Source: Sphingomonas citri
GTDB taxonomy: Bacteria > Pseudomonadota > Alphaproteobacteria > Sphingomonadales > Sphingomonadaceae
Assembly (NCBI RefSeq): GCF_019429485.1
Contig: NZ_JAHXZN010000001.1
Span: forward strand, 558,001-622,000
Direction of reading: 5' to 3'
Length of the DNA: 64,000 nt
A program made the position numbers and the translations under genes. Within the stretch, counting starts at the first letter, position 1, and every line of letters begins with the position of its first letter. This document shows, one piece after another, positions 46,702-56,999 of this stretch. The notes under the pieces are model-generated. The model saw only the letters and a list, made by a program, of their open reading frames with translations, searched no databases and was not told where the DNA came from.

Positions 46702-46763
46702 TTATTGTAGCGGGGCGTTCCGAAGCTATCGCGAAACTGCGCGATCAGCAGCTAAGAGGCGTC

Positions 46764-47225
46764 ATGACCCTGGACCGTATCGACCGGCAAATCCTCGCAC
46801 TGCTGCAGGAGGACGGGCGCATGACCAACGTCGATCTCGCCGAGCGCGTCGGGCTCACCGCACCGCCGTGTCTCCGGCGCGTTCGCGCGCTGGAGCAGGC
46901 CGGCGTGATCCGCGGCTATCACGCGGAGTGCGACCCGTCGCAGCTCGGCTTCCCCATCACCGTCTTCGCCATGGTGAGCCTGCGCAGCCAGGCCGAGCAG
47001 GATCTCGCCGCCTTTGAGAACCATGTCGCGGCGATCCCGGAGGTGCGGGAGTGCCACATGCTCAACGGCGAGATCGACTTCATCCTTAAGATCGTCGCCG
47101 CCGATCTGGAGAGCTTCCAGCGCATACTGACGACCAAGCTCACGTCGGCGCCCAACGTGGCGAGCGTGAAGTCGTCGCTGACGATCCGCAGCTCCAAGTC
47201 GCAGGTCGGCGTGCCGATCGCCTAG
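46764..47225 (+). CDS. Lrp/AsnC family transcriptional regulator
   Basis: 153 residues. N-terminal winged helix-turn-helix (LDRIDRQILALLQEDGRMTN and LAERVGLTAPPCLRRVRALEQAGVI in parts), C-terminal RAM ligand-binding domain (FAMVSLRSQAEQDLAAFE, CHMLNGEIDFILKIVAADL). ATG 46764 follows AAGAGGC and aligns with family starts. The ligand is likely an amino acid but not predictable. No metabolic gene adjoins. Confidence 0.92.
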   Translation: MTLDRIDRQILALLQEDGRMTNVDLAERVGLTAPPCLRRVRALEQAGVIRGYHAECDPSQLGFPITVFAMVSLRSQAEQDLAAFENHVAAIPEVRECHMLNGEIDFILKIVAADLESFQRILTTKLTSAPNVASVKSSLTIRSSKSQVGVPIA

Positions 47226-47227
47226 AT

Positions 47228-47246
47228 CCTCCCCGAAACGGGGAGG
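47228..47246. repeat. Family C hairpin, intergenic
   Basis: CCTCCCCG-AAA-CGGGGAGG is a perfect 8-bp stem with a 3-base loop, followed by TGGCAGCGCGAAGCGCGACC. Further GC-rich inverted fragments continue to about 47410. It matches in pattern the doublet inside cobG. It probably ends both convergent transcripts. Confidence 0.75.
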
Positions 47247-47423
47247 TGGCAGCGCGAAGCGCGACCGGAGTAGCTCTCCGTGGGCGCCACGCTGCGTGGC
47301 GTCCTCATCAAGCGCGTTGCGCGCGCGGAAAGTCCCGTCCGTCACCGGCCTGCGGCCGGCGGTTTCCTTCCCCGTCCAGCGGCGAGGATCGGCCGCGCCC
47401 CGACCGGAGACGCGGCCGTCACA

Positions 47424-48698
47424 TCACGCCTGCGGCGGGTGGTCGAGGAACTCGATCCACCAGGCGGCGATGTCGGCGCGCGGGCTGCCCTGCACCGCCT
47501 GGAAGGCGGTCTTGGCGCCCGCGGCGTCACCCGAGTTGGCGAGCGCGATGCCGAGGCGCGTGTTGACCGTGTTGGCGTCCACCCCGCCCTTCTGCAGCGC
47601 GGTGCGGTACAGCGCGACCGACTTGGCCCACTCGCCCGTGCCCAGATAAGCGTCGGCGGTGCTGGCGGCGAGCTTGCCGTCGGCCGCCTTCTGCGCGCGC
47701 GCCTCGACCGCGGCCATCGAGCCCTCGTTCGAGATCGACTTGTTCGACGCCGCGAGCAGGCTGTTGGCGTTGGCGCTGTCGGCCGGGATCTTGCCCGCCG
47801 CCTTGCCCTCGGTCAGCACCGCTTTCGACTCCCACGGCAGGCCCTGGTCGAAGGTCCACTGCGCGTAGATCTCGTAGTCATACTGGTCGGCCAGCGCCTT
47901 GCCGGTGCGCAGCAGGCGGAACAGGTCGACCTTCTGGTTCTTGTCGAGCGTCGCCACCGCCTGGGTCTGGATGCCCCAGAAGGTCAGCATGTCGCGCCAG
48001 TTCTTCTTGGTCGGGTAGGCCGCCAGGTAGCGGCGCATCCACGCCACCGTCTCGGCGTTGTTCTTCGCCTGGTTGTTCTTGGCGATCGCGTATTTGTAGA
48101 TGTCCTCGCTTGGCTTGGTGCCGGCGGCGACCTGCTGGTCGACCATCTTGGCCAGCGCGGCCGAGCCGCCCGCGACGTCGCCCGAATCCATCTTCAGCTT
48201 GACGAGCTGGAGCGGCAGGTTGGGGTCGTTGTAGCCGAGCTGCTGCGCCTGCTCGAAGAAGCGCGACGCACCCGCCGGATCCTTGGCGTTGGCCGCGATC
48301 ACGCCGCGCTGATAGGCGTAGCGCGCCTTGTCGGCCTGCGGGGTGCGCGGGCTGGCGATCAGCGCGTCAAGCGGCGCGGTCAGGCCGGCCGAGCCGCCGC
48401 CGCTGTCCATCTTGATCGCCTCGAGGTTCAGCCGCAGCGCCGCCGCGATATACTTCTCGTCGTCGGTCTTGGCCGCGGCCTCGACCTGCGCCACCAGCGG
48501 GGTGGCGGTGTTGACGTCCTTCGCGGCGAGCGCGGTCTGCGCCTGCGCCGCCGGGCCGCGGACCTCGTTGCTCAGCTTCAGCTGCGCGCCCTGGTCCTTC
48601 TTCTCATCTTTCTTCTGCGCGAGCGCGGGCTGCGCGAGCGCGACGGTGGCGCCCCCGGCGAGCAGCGCGGCCATGACGGCGTTCGAAAGCATCTTCAT
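47424..48698 (-). CDS. Exported repeat-containing protein, unknown function
   Basis: 424 residues. Sec signal peptide (MKMLSNAVMAALLAGGATVALA, cut near ALAQ 25-28), then a KKDEKKDQ charged segment and a mature all-helical protein with TPR/SEL-like pattern: RYAYQRGVIAANAKDPAGASRFFEQAQQLG, AYLGTGEWAKSVALYRTALQKGG and RLGIALANSGDAAGAKTAFQAV read in parts. Probably periplasmic. Similar tetratricopeptide-like proteins are common in sphingomonads without an assigned role. AT-rich sequence lies just upstream of the start. Confidence 0.8.
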   Translation of the reverse strand: MKMLSNAVMAALLAGGATVALAQPALAQKKDEKKDQGAQLKLSNEVRGPAAQAQTALAAKDVNTATPLVAQVEAAAKTDDEKYIAAALRLNLEAIKMDSGGGSAGLTAPLDALIASPRTPQADKARYAYQRGVIAANAKDPAGASRFFEQAQQLGYNDPNLPLQLVKLKMDSGDVAGGSAALAKMVDQQVAAGTKPSEDIYKYAIAKNNQAKNNAETVAWMRRYLAAYPTKKNWRDMLTFWGIQTQAVATLDKNQKVDLFRLLRTGKALADQYDYEIYAQWTFDQGLPWESKAVLTEGKAAGKIPADSANANSLLAASNKSISNEGSMAAVEARAQKAADGKLAASTADAYLGTGEWAKSVALYRTALQKGGVDANTVNTRLGIALANSGDAAGAKTAFQAVQGSPRADIAAWWIEFLDHPPQA

Positions 48699-48873
48699 CG
48701 ACAGGTCTCTCCGAAAAAATCGCGCCAGAACGCGCGCCGAAAAAATCTCAGGCCAAACGCTCGGGTGCCGCTCTAGTGCCGGTCACGCGGCGGTTCAAGG
48801 AAGCGTCGGTGACATTGCGTGTCGCCGCTGAACCGCGATTGAACGCACCTCGGGCGCGGCGTAGGGCGGCGCG

Positions 48874-49620
48874 ATGATCGCCGTGCTGTCGCCAGCCAAG
48901 ACGCTGGACCTCGAGACCCCGCCGCCCTTCCCCGCCACCGCCGCGCGCTTCGCCGCCGAGGCCGCAACGCTGGCCCACGCCGCGTCGCATCTGACGCAGA
49001 AGAAGCTGGCCGAGCTGATGAAGATCTCGCCCGCTCTGGCCAAGCTCAACGCCGACCGCTTCCGCGACTTCGACGACGCCGAGGAACGCCCCGCGCTCTA
49101 CACCTTCGCGGGCGACGTTTATGCCGGGTTCGAGGCGAAGACGCTCGACGAGGCGGCGGTGCGGTTCGCGCAGGACCATGTCCGCCTGCTGTCGGGGCTG
49201 TACGGCATCCTGCGCCCGCTCGACGGCATCCGCCCCTATCGGCTCGAGATGGGCACGCGCTGGGCGCCGAGGAAGAAGAAGCTGACCGACTGGTGGGACG
49301 ATCGAGTCTCGACGGCCCTCGCCGAGGATCTCGCGGCGGAGGGCTCGGGCGTCGTGCTCAACCTCGCCAGCCAGGAATATTGGGAAGTGGTCGCCGACCG
49401 GCTGCCCGCCGACGTGCGCGTGATCGCGGTCGACTTTCGCGAGTCGGACGGGCGCTTCGTCAGCTTCCACGCCAAGAAGGCACGCGGGATGATGGCGCGC
49501 TATCTGGTCGAGCATCACGTCACCGAGGTCGAGGGCATGAAGGCGTTCGACACCGCCGGCTACCGCTTCGCGCCCGATCGGAGCGACGACGCGCGCTGGA
49601 CCTTCGAGCGCGCGGCATGA
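48874..49620 (+). CDS. yaaA: Peroxide stress protein YaaA (DUF328)
   Basis: 248 residues. N terminus IAVLSPAKTLDLETP, central FAGDVYAGFEAKTL and LSGLYGILRPLDGIRPYRLEMGTR in parts, then LNLASQEYWEVV and FHAKKARGMMARYL. In E. coli YaaA lowers free iron and limits DNA damage under peroxide. Its stop overlaps the SDR start, so the two are co-translated. Confidence 0.93.
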   Translation: MIAVLSPAKTLDLETPPPFPATAARFAAEAATLAHAASHLTQKKLAELMKISPALAKLNADRFRDFDDAEERPALYTFAGDVYAGFEAKTLDEAAVRFAQDHVRLLSGLYGILRPLDGIRPYRLEMGTRWAPRKKKLTDWWDDRVSTALAEDLAAEGSGVVLNLASQEYWEVVADRLPADVRVIAVDFRESDGRFVSFHAKKARGMMARYLVEHHVTEVEGMKAFDTAGYRFAPDRSDDARWTFERAA

Positions 49621-50276
49621 CCGGCGCGGTGGTGATCGGCGCGGGCGGCGGCATCGGCGCCGCGCTCGCCGAGGCGCTAGAGGAAGAGGGGCAGGCGGTG
49701 CTGAGGCTCGCGCGTGGCGACCTGGACGTCACCGATGAGACGTCGATCGCGGCCGCGGCGGCGCGCGCGGGCACGCCCGAGCTGGTGGTCGTCGCCACCG
49801 GGCTGCTCCACGACGCCGAGCACGGCCCGGAGAAGGCGCTGCGCGACCTCGACCCGGTCTGGCTGGCGCGGCAATATGCGGTCAACGCGATCGGCCCCGC
49901 GCTGGTGGCCAAGCACTTCCTGCCGATCATGCCGCGCACCGGCCGGTCGGTGTTCGCGGCGCTGTCGGCGCGCGTCGGCAGCATCTCCGACAACCGGCTC
50001 GGCGGCTGGTACGGCTATCGCGCCAGCAAGGCGGCGCTCAACCAGCTGATCCGCACGCTCGCGATCGAGGACAAGCGCCGCAACGACCGCGGGCTTGTGG
50101 TGGCGCTGCACCCGGGCACGGTCGACACGCGGCTGTCCCAGCCATTCCAGCAGCGCGGGCGCGACCTGTTCCAGCCCGGCCGCGCCGCGGTGCAGCTGCT
50201 CGACGTGCTCGACGGGCTGCGCCCGTCCGACAGCGGCAAGATCTTCGCCTGGGATGGGGTGGAGATCGCGCCTTGA
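49617..50276 (+). CDS. Short-chain dehydrogenase/reductase
   Basis: 219 residues, classical SDR fold. Cofactor loop GAGGGIGAALAEAL (about 7-20), LARGDLDVTDE, NAIGPALVAKHFLP, and the active site S in ALSARVGSIS with Y-x3-K as YRASKAALNQL. HPGTVDTRLS follows. It resembles the CsgA/C-factor-like cell-cell signalling branch. Substrate unknown. Coupled to yaaA by a 4-base overlap. Confidence 0.88.
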   Translation: MTGAVVIGAGGGIGAALAEALEEEGQAVLRLARGDLDVTDETSIAAAAARAGTPELVVVATGLLHDAEHGPEKALRDLDPVWLARQYAVNAIGPALVAKHFLPIMPRTGRSVFAALSARVGSISDNRLGGWYGYRASKAALNQLIRTLAIEDKRRNDRGLVVALHPGTVDTRLSQPFQQRGRDLFQPGRAAVQLLDVLDGLRPSDSGKIFAWDGVEIAP

Positions 50277-50283
50277 GATGCGT

Positions 50284-50371
50284 GCCCCGGCGAAGGCCGG
50301 GGCCCAGTTGGGCGACGATGGTGAGTCCCGCGAACGTCATCCCACCTGGGCCCCGGCCTTCGCCGGGGCAC
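50284..50371. repeat. REPIN-like inverted doublet, family A
   Basis: The left arm has CCCCGGCGAAGGCCGGGGCC; the right arm has GGCCCCGGCCTTCGCCGGGG. The spacer GACGATGGTGAGTCCCGCGA is close to that of the 3422-3509 doublet (shared GGTGAGTC, then CGA, then CATCCCACCTGGG). It lies between the SDR gene and gyrA. Confidence 0.9.
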
Positions 50372-50482
50372 GGGCCCCGCATCGGGTAACGCCCCTCACG
50401 CGCACGCGCGCGTACGCGTGACTTTGTGGCCGCGCCGTCCTACACCCCGCCCAGCAACGATTCCGCAAAAGAAAGAAGCATC

Positions 50483-53296
50483 TTGGCCGACGACACCGTC
50501 CTCGCCGATCCGTCTGACATCGCCCCCATCTCCATCGTCGAGGAGATGAAGACCAGCTACCTGGATTACGCCATGAGCGTGATCGTCGCGCGCGCGCTGC
50601 CCGACGTGCGCGACGGCCTGAAGCCGGTCCACCGCCGCATCCTCTTCTCCGCGAGCGAGAGCGGGTTCCTCTACAACCGGCCGTACCGCAAGTCCGCGCG
50701 CATCGTCGGTGACGTGATCGGTAAATATCACCCGCACGGCGACACCGCGATCTACGACGCCTTGGCGCGCATGACGCAGGATTGGTCGATGCGGCTGCCG
50801 CTGATCGACGGCCAGGGAAACTTCGGCTCGATGGATCCCGATCCGCCCGCGGCGATGCGCTACACCGAGGCGCGGCTCGCCAAGGCGGCCAACTACCTGC
50901 TCGACGACCTCGACAAGGACACGGTCGACTTCCAGCCCAATTACGACGCGAGCGAGCGCGAGCCGCAGGTTCTGCCCGCGCGCTTCCCCAACCTGCTCGT
51001 CAACGGCGCCGGCGGCATCGCGGTCGGCATGGCCACCAACATCCCGCCGCACAATCTCGGCGAGGTGGTCGACGCCTGTCTCGCCTACCTCGACAACGGG
51101 GCGATCACGACCGAGGAGCTGATGGAGATCGTTCCCGGTCCGGACTTCCCGACCGGCGCGATCATCCTCGGCCGCGCCGGCGCGCGCTCCGCCTATGAGA
51201 CCGGGCGCGGCTCCATCATCGTGCGCTCGCGCTACACGATCGAGACCGGGCGCGGCGATCGCACCTCGATCGTGCTGACCGAGATCCCGTTCCAGCAGGG
51301 CAAGAACGCGCTGGTCGAGAAGATCGCCGATGCCGCCAAGGAGAAGCGCGTCGAGGGCGTCAGCGACATCCGCGACGAATCGAACCGCGAGGGCGTGCGG
51401 ATCGTCATCGATCTCAAGCGCGACGCCACGCCCGAGGTGGTGCTCAACCAGCTGTGGCGCCACACCCCGGCGCAGGGCTCCTTCCCGGCGAATATGCTCG
51501 CGATCCGCGGCGGCAGGCCCGAGCTGCTCAACCTGCGCGACATCATCGCCGCCTTCGTCAGCTTCCGCGAGCAGGTGATCACGCGGCGCGCCAAGTTCGA
51601 GCTCAACAAGGCACGCGAGCGCGCGCACATCTTGCTCGGCCTCGTCATCGCGGTGACCAACCTCGACGAGGTGGTGCGGATCATCCGCGGCTCGTCGAGC
51701 CCGGCCGAGGCGCGCGCCGCTCTGCTCGCGCGTGACTGGCCGATCGCGGAGATCGCGCCGTATCTTCGGTTGGTCGAGGCGCTCGAGAGCGACGTCGCCG
51801 GCGATACCTACCGGCTGAGCGAGGTGCAGGTCCGCGCCATCCTCGACCTGCGGCTCCACCGCCTCACCGCGCTGGGCCGCGATGAGATCGGCGACGAGCT
51901 CAAGACGCTGGCCGACTCCATCACGGAGCTGCTCGCGATCCTGTCCGATCGCGTGAAGCTCTATGCGGTGATGCGCGAGGAATTCCGCGACGTGCGCGAG
52001 CAGTTCGCGACGCCGCGGCGCACCGAGATCGCCGCCGCGGCGGACGGGATCGACGACGAGGACCTGATCGAGCGCGAGGAGATGGTCGTCACCGTCACCA
52101 TGGCGGGCTATATCAAGCGCACCCCGCTCGACGCCTTCCGCGCCCAGGCGCGCGGCGGCAAGGGCCGCAGCGCCATGGCGACCAAGGACGAGGACGTCGT
52201 CACGAAGCTGTTCGTCACCTCGACGCACACGCCGGTGCTGTTCTTCTCCACGCTCGGCCGCGTCTATCGCATGAAGGTGTGGAAGTTGCCGGAGGGTGGC
52301 CCCGCCACGCGCGGCCGGCCGATGATCAACCTGCTCCCGCTCGAGCAGGGCGAGACGATCTCCACCGTGCTGCCGCTGCCCGAGGACGAGGCGGAATGGG
52401 GCAAGCTCCATGTCATGTTCGCCACCGCCAAGGGATCGGTGCGGCGCAACAGCATGGACGCCTTCACCAACGTGCCCTCGAACGGCAAGATCGCGATGAA
52501 GTTCGAGGGCGAGGATGCCGACGATCGCCTCATCGGCGTGGCGCTGCTCGACGAGGGCGACGACGTGCTGCTCGCGACCAAGTGCGGCAAGGCGATCCGC
52601 TTCGCCGCCGACGAGGTGCGCGAGTTCCAGAGCCGCAACTCGACCGGCGTGCGCGGCATCGCGCTCAAGGGCGACGATCAGGTGATCTCGCTCTCCGTGC
52701 TGCACCGCGCCGGCATCCGCGATCAGGAGGAGCGCGACGATTATCTCCGTCACGCGCCGTGGAAGCCCGAGGATGCCGAGCGCGCGCCGCGCGTGATGGA
52801 CCAGATCCGCTTCGAGGAGCTGCGCGCCAAGGAGCAGTTCGTGCTGACGGTCTGCGCCAACGGTTACGGCAAGCTGAGCTCGGCCTACGAATATCGCCGC
52901 ACCGGGCGCGGCGGCCAGGGCATCACCAACATCGACAACATCGCGCGCAACGGCGCGGTCGTGGCGAGCTTCGCGGCGAGCAAGGCCGAGCAGCTGATGC
53001 TGGTGACCGACCAGGCCAAGATGATCCGCATGCCACTCGCCTCCCTGCGCGTGATCGGGCGCGGCTCGGCGGGCGTGCGGCTGTTCAACGTCGCGGCGGA
53101 CGAGCATGTCGTCTCCGCGGCGCGGATCGACGAGGAGCCCGAACCCGAGGACGCCGCCGAGGCCGCGGTCGCCGCCGAGCTCGACGAGGCGGCACCCGTC
53201 GCCGCGAGCGATCAGCTGACGCTCGACGACGGCACCGGCCCGGACACGCTGGGCGAGCAGGTCGACGAGAGCGACGACGACGGGGAGCAGGCGTGA
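50483..53296 (+). CDS. gyrA: DNA gyrase subunit A
   Basis: 937 residues. The N-terminal breakage-reunion domain has [36 protein letters not shown] (in parts) and the catalytic Tyr in AMRYTEARL; the C-terminal beta-pinwheel has the GyrA-box QARGGKG. The quinolone-determining segment reads [10 protein letters not shown], with Thr at the E. coli Ser83 position and Asp at 87; Thr there occurs naturally in other genera, so no resistance is inferred. TTG 50483 after GAAAGAAG was chosen because [21 protein letters not shown] fits the family; GTG 50426 is the alternative. Acidic C-terminal tail. Confidence 0.95.
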   Translation: MADDTVLADPSDIAPISIVEEMKTSYLDYAMSVIVARALPDVRDGLKPVHRRILFSASESGFLYNRPYRKSARIVGDVIGKYHPHGDTAIYDALARMTQDWSMRLPLIDGQGNFGSMDPDPPAAMRYTEARLAKAANYLLDDLDKDTVDFQPNYDASEREPQVLPARFPNLLVNGAGGIAVGMATNIPPHNLGEVVDACLAYLDNGAITTEELMEIVPGPDFPTGAIILGRAGARSAYETGRGSIIVRSRYTIETGRGDRTSIVLTEIPFQQGKNALVEKIADAAKEKRVEGVSDIRDESNREGVRIVIDLKRDATPEVVLNQLWRHTPAQGSFPANMLAIRGGRPELLNLRDIIAAFVSFREQVITRRAKFELNKARERAHILLGLVIAVTNLDEVVRIIRGSSSPAEARAALLARDWPIAEIAPYLRLVEALESDVAGDTYRLSEVQVRAILDLRLHRLTALGRDEIGDELKTLADSITELLAILSDRVKLYAVMREEFRDVREQFATPRRTEIAAAADGIDDEDLIEREEMVVTVTMAGYIKRTPLDAFRAQARGGKGRSAMATKDEDVVTKLFVTSTHTPVLFFSTLGRVYRMKVWKLPEGGPATRGRPMINLLPLEQGETISTVLPLPEDEAEWGKLHVMFATAKGSVRRNSMDAFTNVPSNGKIAMKFEGEDADDRLIGVALLDEGDDVLLATKCGKAIRFAADEVREFQSRNSTGVRGIALKGDDQVISLSVLHRAGIRDQEERDDYLRHAPWKPEDAERAPRVMDQIRFEELRAKEQFVLTVCANGYGKLSSAYEYRRTGRGGQGITNIDNIARNGAVVASFAASKAEQLMLVTDQAKMIRMPLASLRVIGRGSAGVRLFNVAADEHVVSAARIDEEPEPEDAAEAAVAAELDEAAPVAASDQLTLDDGTGPDTLGEQVDESDDDGEQA

Positions 53297-53652
53297 TGGC
53301 GGACGAGCGGCCGATGCTGGCCTATAAGGTGCTGACGGGCGAGCAGCTCGCCGCGCTGGAGCGCGACGGGCGGTTCGACGGCGCGCCCGTCGATCTGGCC
53401 GACGGCTTCGTCCACCTCTCGACCGCGGCGCAGCTCACCGCGACGGTGGACAAGCATTTCGCCGGGCAGGACGATCTCCACGTCGCCGCGGTCGATCTCG
53501 AGGCCTATGCCGATCGCGTGCGCTGGGAGGCGGCGCGCGAGGGCCAGCTCTTCCCGCACCTCTACGAGCCGCTGCTGCTCGAGACCGTGGTCGCCTATGG
53601 ACCGCTGGAACGGCTCGAGGATGGCACGGTGAAGCTGCCGATCGCGGGGTAA
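53296..53652 (+). CDS. DUF952 family protein
   Basis: 118 residues. AYKVLTGEQLAALERDGRFDG, GFVHLSTAAQLTATVDKHFAGQDDL (in parts), and LFPHLYEPLLLETVV are the DUF952 pattern. The conserved GFVHLS and the FPHLY motifs suggest a small ligand-binding or ADP-ribosyl-transferase-like fold; function unknown. ATG 53296 shares a base with the gyrA stop, so it is coupled to gyrA. Confidence 0.88.
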   Translation: MADERPMLAYKVLTGEQLAALERDGRFDGAPVDLADGFVHLSTAAQLTATVDKHFAGQDDLHVAAVDLEAYADRVRWEAAREGQLFPHLYEPLLLETVVAYGPLERLEDGTVKLPIAG

Positions 53653-53890
53653 GCGGGGCCGAGGATGGCAGACCGTCCTTCCCGTCCTGTCGGACTTGAC
53701 CCGGCGTCCATGCCGGCACCGCCGAAAAGATGCGACCTGGTCGACTGTCTCGCCACTCGCGCCGCGGTCAACCGGGTCGTGTTCCGGGGCCTGTCACTCG
53801 GCGTACTCGCCGGCCGCTGGCGCCCGGAGGCATCGACGTCGCGGACCGTGACGCCGGACTCCCGCCCGTGGGCGCACGCACCATGGTTCC

Positions 53891-54322
53891 TCACGCGTAC
53901 AGGTCGACGACCTCCCGCCCCTCACCCACCGCATCGAGGAGCAACGTACGGTGGCAGTGGCAGGGGTCGCGCTCGAAACACAGCAAAGCGCTCGGCCGCT
54001 CGTCCGCCAGCTCGAGCATCCGAGCCGCCGCCAGCTGCGCCCCCGGTAGCGCGAGCTGCGCCTCGTACACCGCGGTGAGCGTGGCCACGTCGCCCTTCTT
54101 AGCGGCGTCGCGCCCGGGCTTGGGGGTGCCGAGCGGCTTCAAGTGGACATAGTCGATCCCGACCTCGCTCAGCGCCGCGGCGAGCGACGATTTGGAGAAG
54201 CCCGGCCGACGCGACAGCGGCAGCGCGCGCACGTCGATCACGCGCCGCACCCCCGCCGCGGTCAGCGCGGCGAGGAAGGCGTCGACCGTCGCTCCCTCAT
54301 AGCCGATGGTGTAGATCGTCAT
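53891..54322 (-). CDS. DUF488 family protein
   Basis: 143 residues. [18 protein letters not shown] at the N terminus, [19 protein letters not shown], and the C-terminal [16 protein letters not shown] with clustered Cys/His are the DUF488 hallmarks. Function unknown; the C-x-C-H motif hints at metal binding. The 238 bases downstream (53653-53890) hold no gene, but a fragment with CGGACTTGACCCGG near 53691 resembles family B repeats. Confidence 0.9.
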   Translation of the reverse strand: MTIYTIGYEGATVDAFLAALTAAGVRRVIDVRALPLSRRPGFSKSSLAAALSEVGIDYVHLKPLGTPKPGRDAAKKGDVATLTAVYEAQLALPGAQLAAARMLELADERPSALLCFERDPCHCHRTLLLDAVGEGREVVDLYA

Positions 54323-54381
54323 CGCGCCACGCTGGGCGCGCGCACCTGACAAGGCAAGCGCGAGCCGCTATCGCGCACCCC

Positions 54382-55692
54382 ATGGAACATGACATTCACG
54401 TGATCGGCGGGGGACTTGCCGGGTCAGAGGCGGCGTGGCAGCTGGCCGAGGCGGGGTGGCGCGTCCGCCTCTCCGAGATGCGAGGCGGCGGCGACACCAC
54501 GCCGGCGCACCACGGCGTTTCGCTGGCCGAACTGGTCTGCTCGAACAGCTTCCGCTCCGACGATGCCGAGAGCAATGCGGTCGGCCTGCTCCACCAGGAA
54601 ATGCGCGCACTCGGCTCGCTGATCCTGCGCGAGGGTGACTCCCACCGCGTCCCCGCCGGCTCGGCGCTGGCGATGGACCGCGACGGCTTCTCCGCCGGTG
54701 TCACCGCCGCGCTGGAAGCACATCCGAACGTGACGATCGTGCGCGAGCGCGTCGACACCTTGCCCGACACGCCTGCGATCATCGCCACCGGCCCGCTCAC
54801 CGCGCCCGGGCTGTCGGAGCGGATCGCGGGCGAGACCGGCCGCGACGCGCTCGCCTTCTTCGACGCGATCGCGCCCATCGTCCACCGCGACTCGATCGAT
54901 CTCGACACTGCCTGGTTCCAGAGCCGCTGGAACAAGGGCGATGGCACCGATTATATCAACTGCCCGCTCGACAAGGACCAGTATCACGCCTTCGTCGACG
55001 GCCTGCTCGCCGGCGAGAAAACCGAGTATCGCGAGTGGGAGAACGTGCCCTATTTCGAGGGCTGCATGCCGATCGAGGTAATGGCCGAGCGCGGGCGCGA
55101 GACGTTGCGCTTCGGGCCGATGAAGGGCGTCGGGCTCGACGATCCGCGCACCGGGCGCTGGCCCTACGCGGCGGTGCAGCTGCGTCAGGACAACGCCCAC
55201 GGCACCTTGTGGAACATCGTCGGGTTCCAGACCAAGCTCAAGCATGCCGAGCAGGTACGGCTGTTCCGCACCATCCCCGGGCTGGAGAAGGCCGAGTTCG
55301 CGCGACTGGGCGGGCTGCACCGCAACACCTTCATCCGTTCGCCCGAGCTGCTCGACCCGCAGCTGCGGCTGCGCTCGCGCCCGAACCTGCGCTTCGCCGG
55401 GCAGATCACGGGGTGCGAAGGCTATGTCGAGAGCGCCGCGATCGGGTTGCTGGCCGGTCGCTTCGCCGCCGCCGAGCTGCGCGGCGCCGCGATGGCGGCC
55501 CCGCCAGTGGAGACTGCGCTCGGCGCGCTGCTCGGCCATATCACCGGCGGCGCCGAGGCGGAGAGCTACCAGCCGATGAACGTCAACTTCGGCCTGTTCC
55601 CGCCCATTCCCGGACGCACCAAGAAGGCGGATCGCAAGAAGCTGTACACCGACCGCGCGCGTGCCGCGCTCGCGGCGTGGATGGCGGCCTGA
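54382..55692 (+). CDS. trmFO: Methylenetetrahydrofolate-tRNA-(uracil-5-)-methyltransferase
   Basis: 436 residues. Folate- and FAD-dependent enzyme that makes m5U54 in the tRNA T-loop. FAD motif [13 protein letters not shown] (about 7-19), then [23 protein letters not shown] in parts, [30 protein letters not shown] and the Cys-containing [14 protein letters not shown]. Length is normal. Starts 59 bases from the divergent DUF488 gene. Confidence 0.96.
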   Translation: MEHDIHVIGGGLAGSEAAWQLAEAGWRVRLSEMRGGGDTTPAHHGVSLAELVCSNSFRSDDAESNAVGLLHQEMRALGSLILREGDSHRVPAGSALAMDRDGFSAGVTAALEAHPNVTIVRERVDTLPDTPAIIATGPLTAPGLSERIAGETGRDALAFFDAIAPIVHRDSIDLDTAWFQSRWNKGDGTDYINCPLDKDQYHAFVDGLLAGEKTEYREWENVPYFEGCMPIEVMAERGRETLRFGPMKGVGLDDPRTGRWPYAAVQLRQDNAHGTLWNIVGFQTKLKHAEQVRLFRTIPGLEKAEFARLGGLHRNTFIRSPELLDPQLRLRSRPNLRFAGQITGCEGYVESAAIGLLAGRFAAAELRGAAMAAPPVETALGALLGHITGGAEAESYQPMNVNFGLFPPIPGRTKKADRKKLYTDRARAALAAWMAA

Positions 55693-55737
55693 GCCGCGGC
55701 GGCGCGACGCAGGTCGATCGCGGGCGAGACCGCGCGC

Positions 55738-56199
55738 TCAATCGTCGGCATGCGCCGACTCGGGGCAGGGGCTCGCGCGCCGCTGCTTGCGCTTCGGCGC
55801 GGTCGCCGCGAACTCCTTCTCGTCGAGCGTGCCCGATCGGTCGCGATCGGCCGCGGCGAAACGGTCGGCGGTACGGGCGGCCCATTCGTCGAAGCTGAGC
55901 CGACCATCGCCGTCGCGGTCCAGTTTGGCGAAGGCCTTGCGGCGCGGTTCGAGATATTCGGCACGGGTGACCTTGCCGTCGCGGTCGCGATCGAACCGCT
56001 CGAAGCGCCGATGCGCGCGCGTGGCGTCGCTCGCCTCGGGCAGATCGGGTGCCGGTGCGGACGACACAGATATGTCGCTCGGGCGCGCGGCCGGGGGAGC
56101 GCTGGTCGGCGCGCCCGAATGCGCCTGACCGCCGACGATCAGCCAGCCACCCGCCACCAGCAGCAGGGCGGCCACGCCGCCCGCCAGATACCGCCACAT
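55738..56199 (-). CDS. EF-hand calcium-binding protein, exported or membrane-anchored
   Basis: 153 residues. N-terminal hydrophobic segment (about 4-24, YLAGGVAALLLVAGGWLIVGG) and a Pro/Ser linker. Three EF-hand loops follow: DRDRDGKVTRAE, DRDGDGRLSFDE and DRDRSGTLDEKE. Probably a periplasmic calcium sensor or buffer. Convergent with trmFO. Confidence 0.88.
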   Translation of the reverse strand: MWRYLAGGVAALLLVAGGWLIVGGQAHSGAPTSAPPAARPSDISVSSAPAPDLPEASDATRAHRRFERFDRDRDGKVTRAEYLEPRRKAFAKLDRDGDGRLSFDEWAARTADRFAAADRDRSGTLDEKEFAATAPKRKQRRASPCPESAHADD

Positions 56200-56266
56200 G
56201 CGTCATCTCCCCACCACGTGCGGCGGAGGCTATCGGGCGCCGCCGACGGCGTGCAAGCGTGCGCCG

Positions 56267-56947
56267 CTATCGCCCGGAAAGGCGGTGCCAAAGCAGCCGC
56301 GCCGCGCGGGTCGGATGACCCGCTGGCCGAGTCGGGTGCGTGAGGTCGAGTCGCGCCAGCCAGGCGAGCGCCCCCAGCGAACGCACGCGCGCCGGCCAGC
56401 GTTGGTGGAGCGCGCCCGACAGCCGCTCGAGCGCGGCAACGTGTGCGGCGGTCGCCAGCGCGGGATCACTCAGGTGTCGCGCCAGATCGGCGAGCACCCA
56501 GCCCTCCCCGGCCCGGACCATCATATCGTTGGCCGGCGTCGCTAGCAGCGTCGCGGCCGCGCCGAAGAGGCCGCCGCCGCGCGCCCTCGCATGCGCCTCC
56601 AGCGCGCCGATCGTCAGCGGCGTATCGAGCAGCGCCTCCCAGCCCTCGATCTGCCGCGCCAGAATCGCCCCCGACACGCGCGCGACCGCTGTCTGGCTCA
56701 AGGCGGCCAGCACCGGCTCGGCGGGTGCGGGCGCATGGTCCAGTGCCTCCAGCGCCTCATACCACCAGGTCAGCCGCATCTGCCCCACCAGCGGCTCGCG
56801 CGTGGTGCGCAGGATCGCGCCGAGCCGCTCGTCGAGCGCGAGCAACGCGGCGAGGCTGTCGCGCGCGTCCGCCGGCGCATAGCCGAGCACGAGCGCGCGC
56901 TCGGTCGCCGCACCGGATAGCGTTGGCGATTTATCAACCTTGATCAC
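56267..56947 (-). CDS. Squalene/phytoene synthase-like protein
   Basis: 226 residues from GTG 56947, which follows GGTGGAG; a start further up (56986) would overlap the divergent leader. LGYAPADARDSLAALLALDERLGAILRTTREPLVGQMRLTWWYEAL is read in parts: the ALDERL and RLTWWYEAL elements mark the family. The Asp-rich prenyl-diphosphate motifs of true synthases are not evident (LTWWYEALEALD is the nearest), so it is more likely the NDUFAF6-like or non-canonical branch. No carotenoid genes are adjacent. Confidence 0.7.
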   Translation of the reverse strand: MIKVDKSPTLSGAATERALVLGYAPADARDSLAALLALDERLGAILRTTREPLVGQMRLTWWYEALEALDHAPAPAEPVLAALSQTAVARVSGAILARQIEGWEALLDTPLTIGALEAHARARGGGLFGAAATLLATPANDMMVRAGEGWVLADLARHLSDPALATAAHVAALERLSGALHQRWPARVRSLGALAWLARLDLTHPTRPAGHPTRAARLLWHRLSGR

Positions 56948-56999
56948 GCTAACGGTCGCTCCACCACGTTCGCGCCGCCCGCGCACCGGAAGGTATCAG

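Noticed and set aside
50726..50760. Quinolone-resistance substitution in GyrA (Thr at position 83 equivalent)
   Set aside because: Thr at this site is the normal residue in several bacteria and cannot be called resistance without a wild-type reference of this species.
50396..53107. Long open frame antisense to gyrA
   Set aside because: Same GC-driven shadow effect; the gyrA frame has all family motifs.
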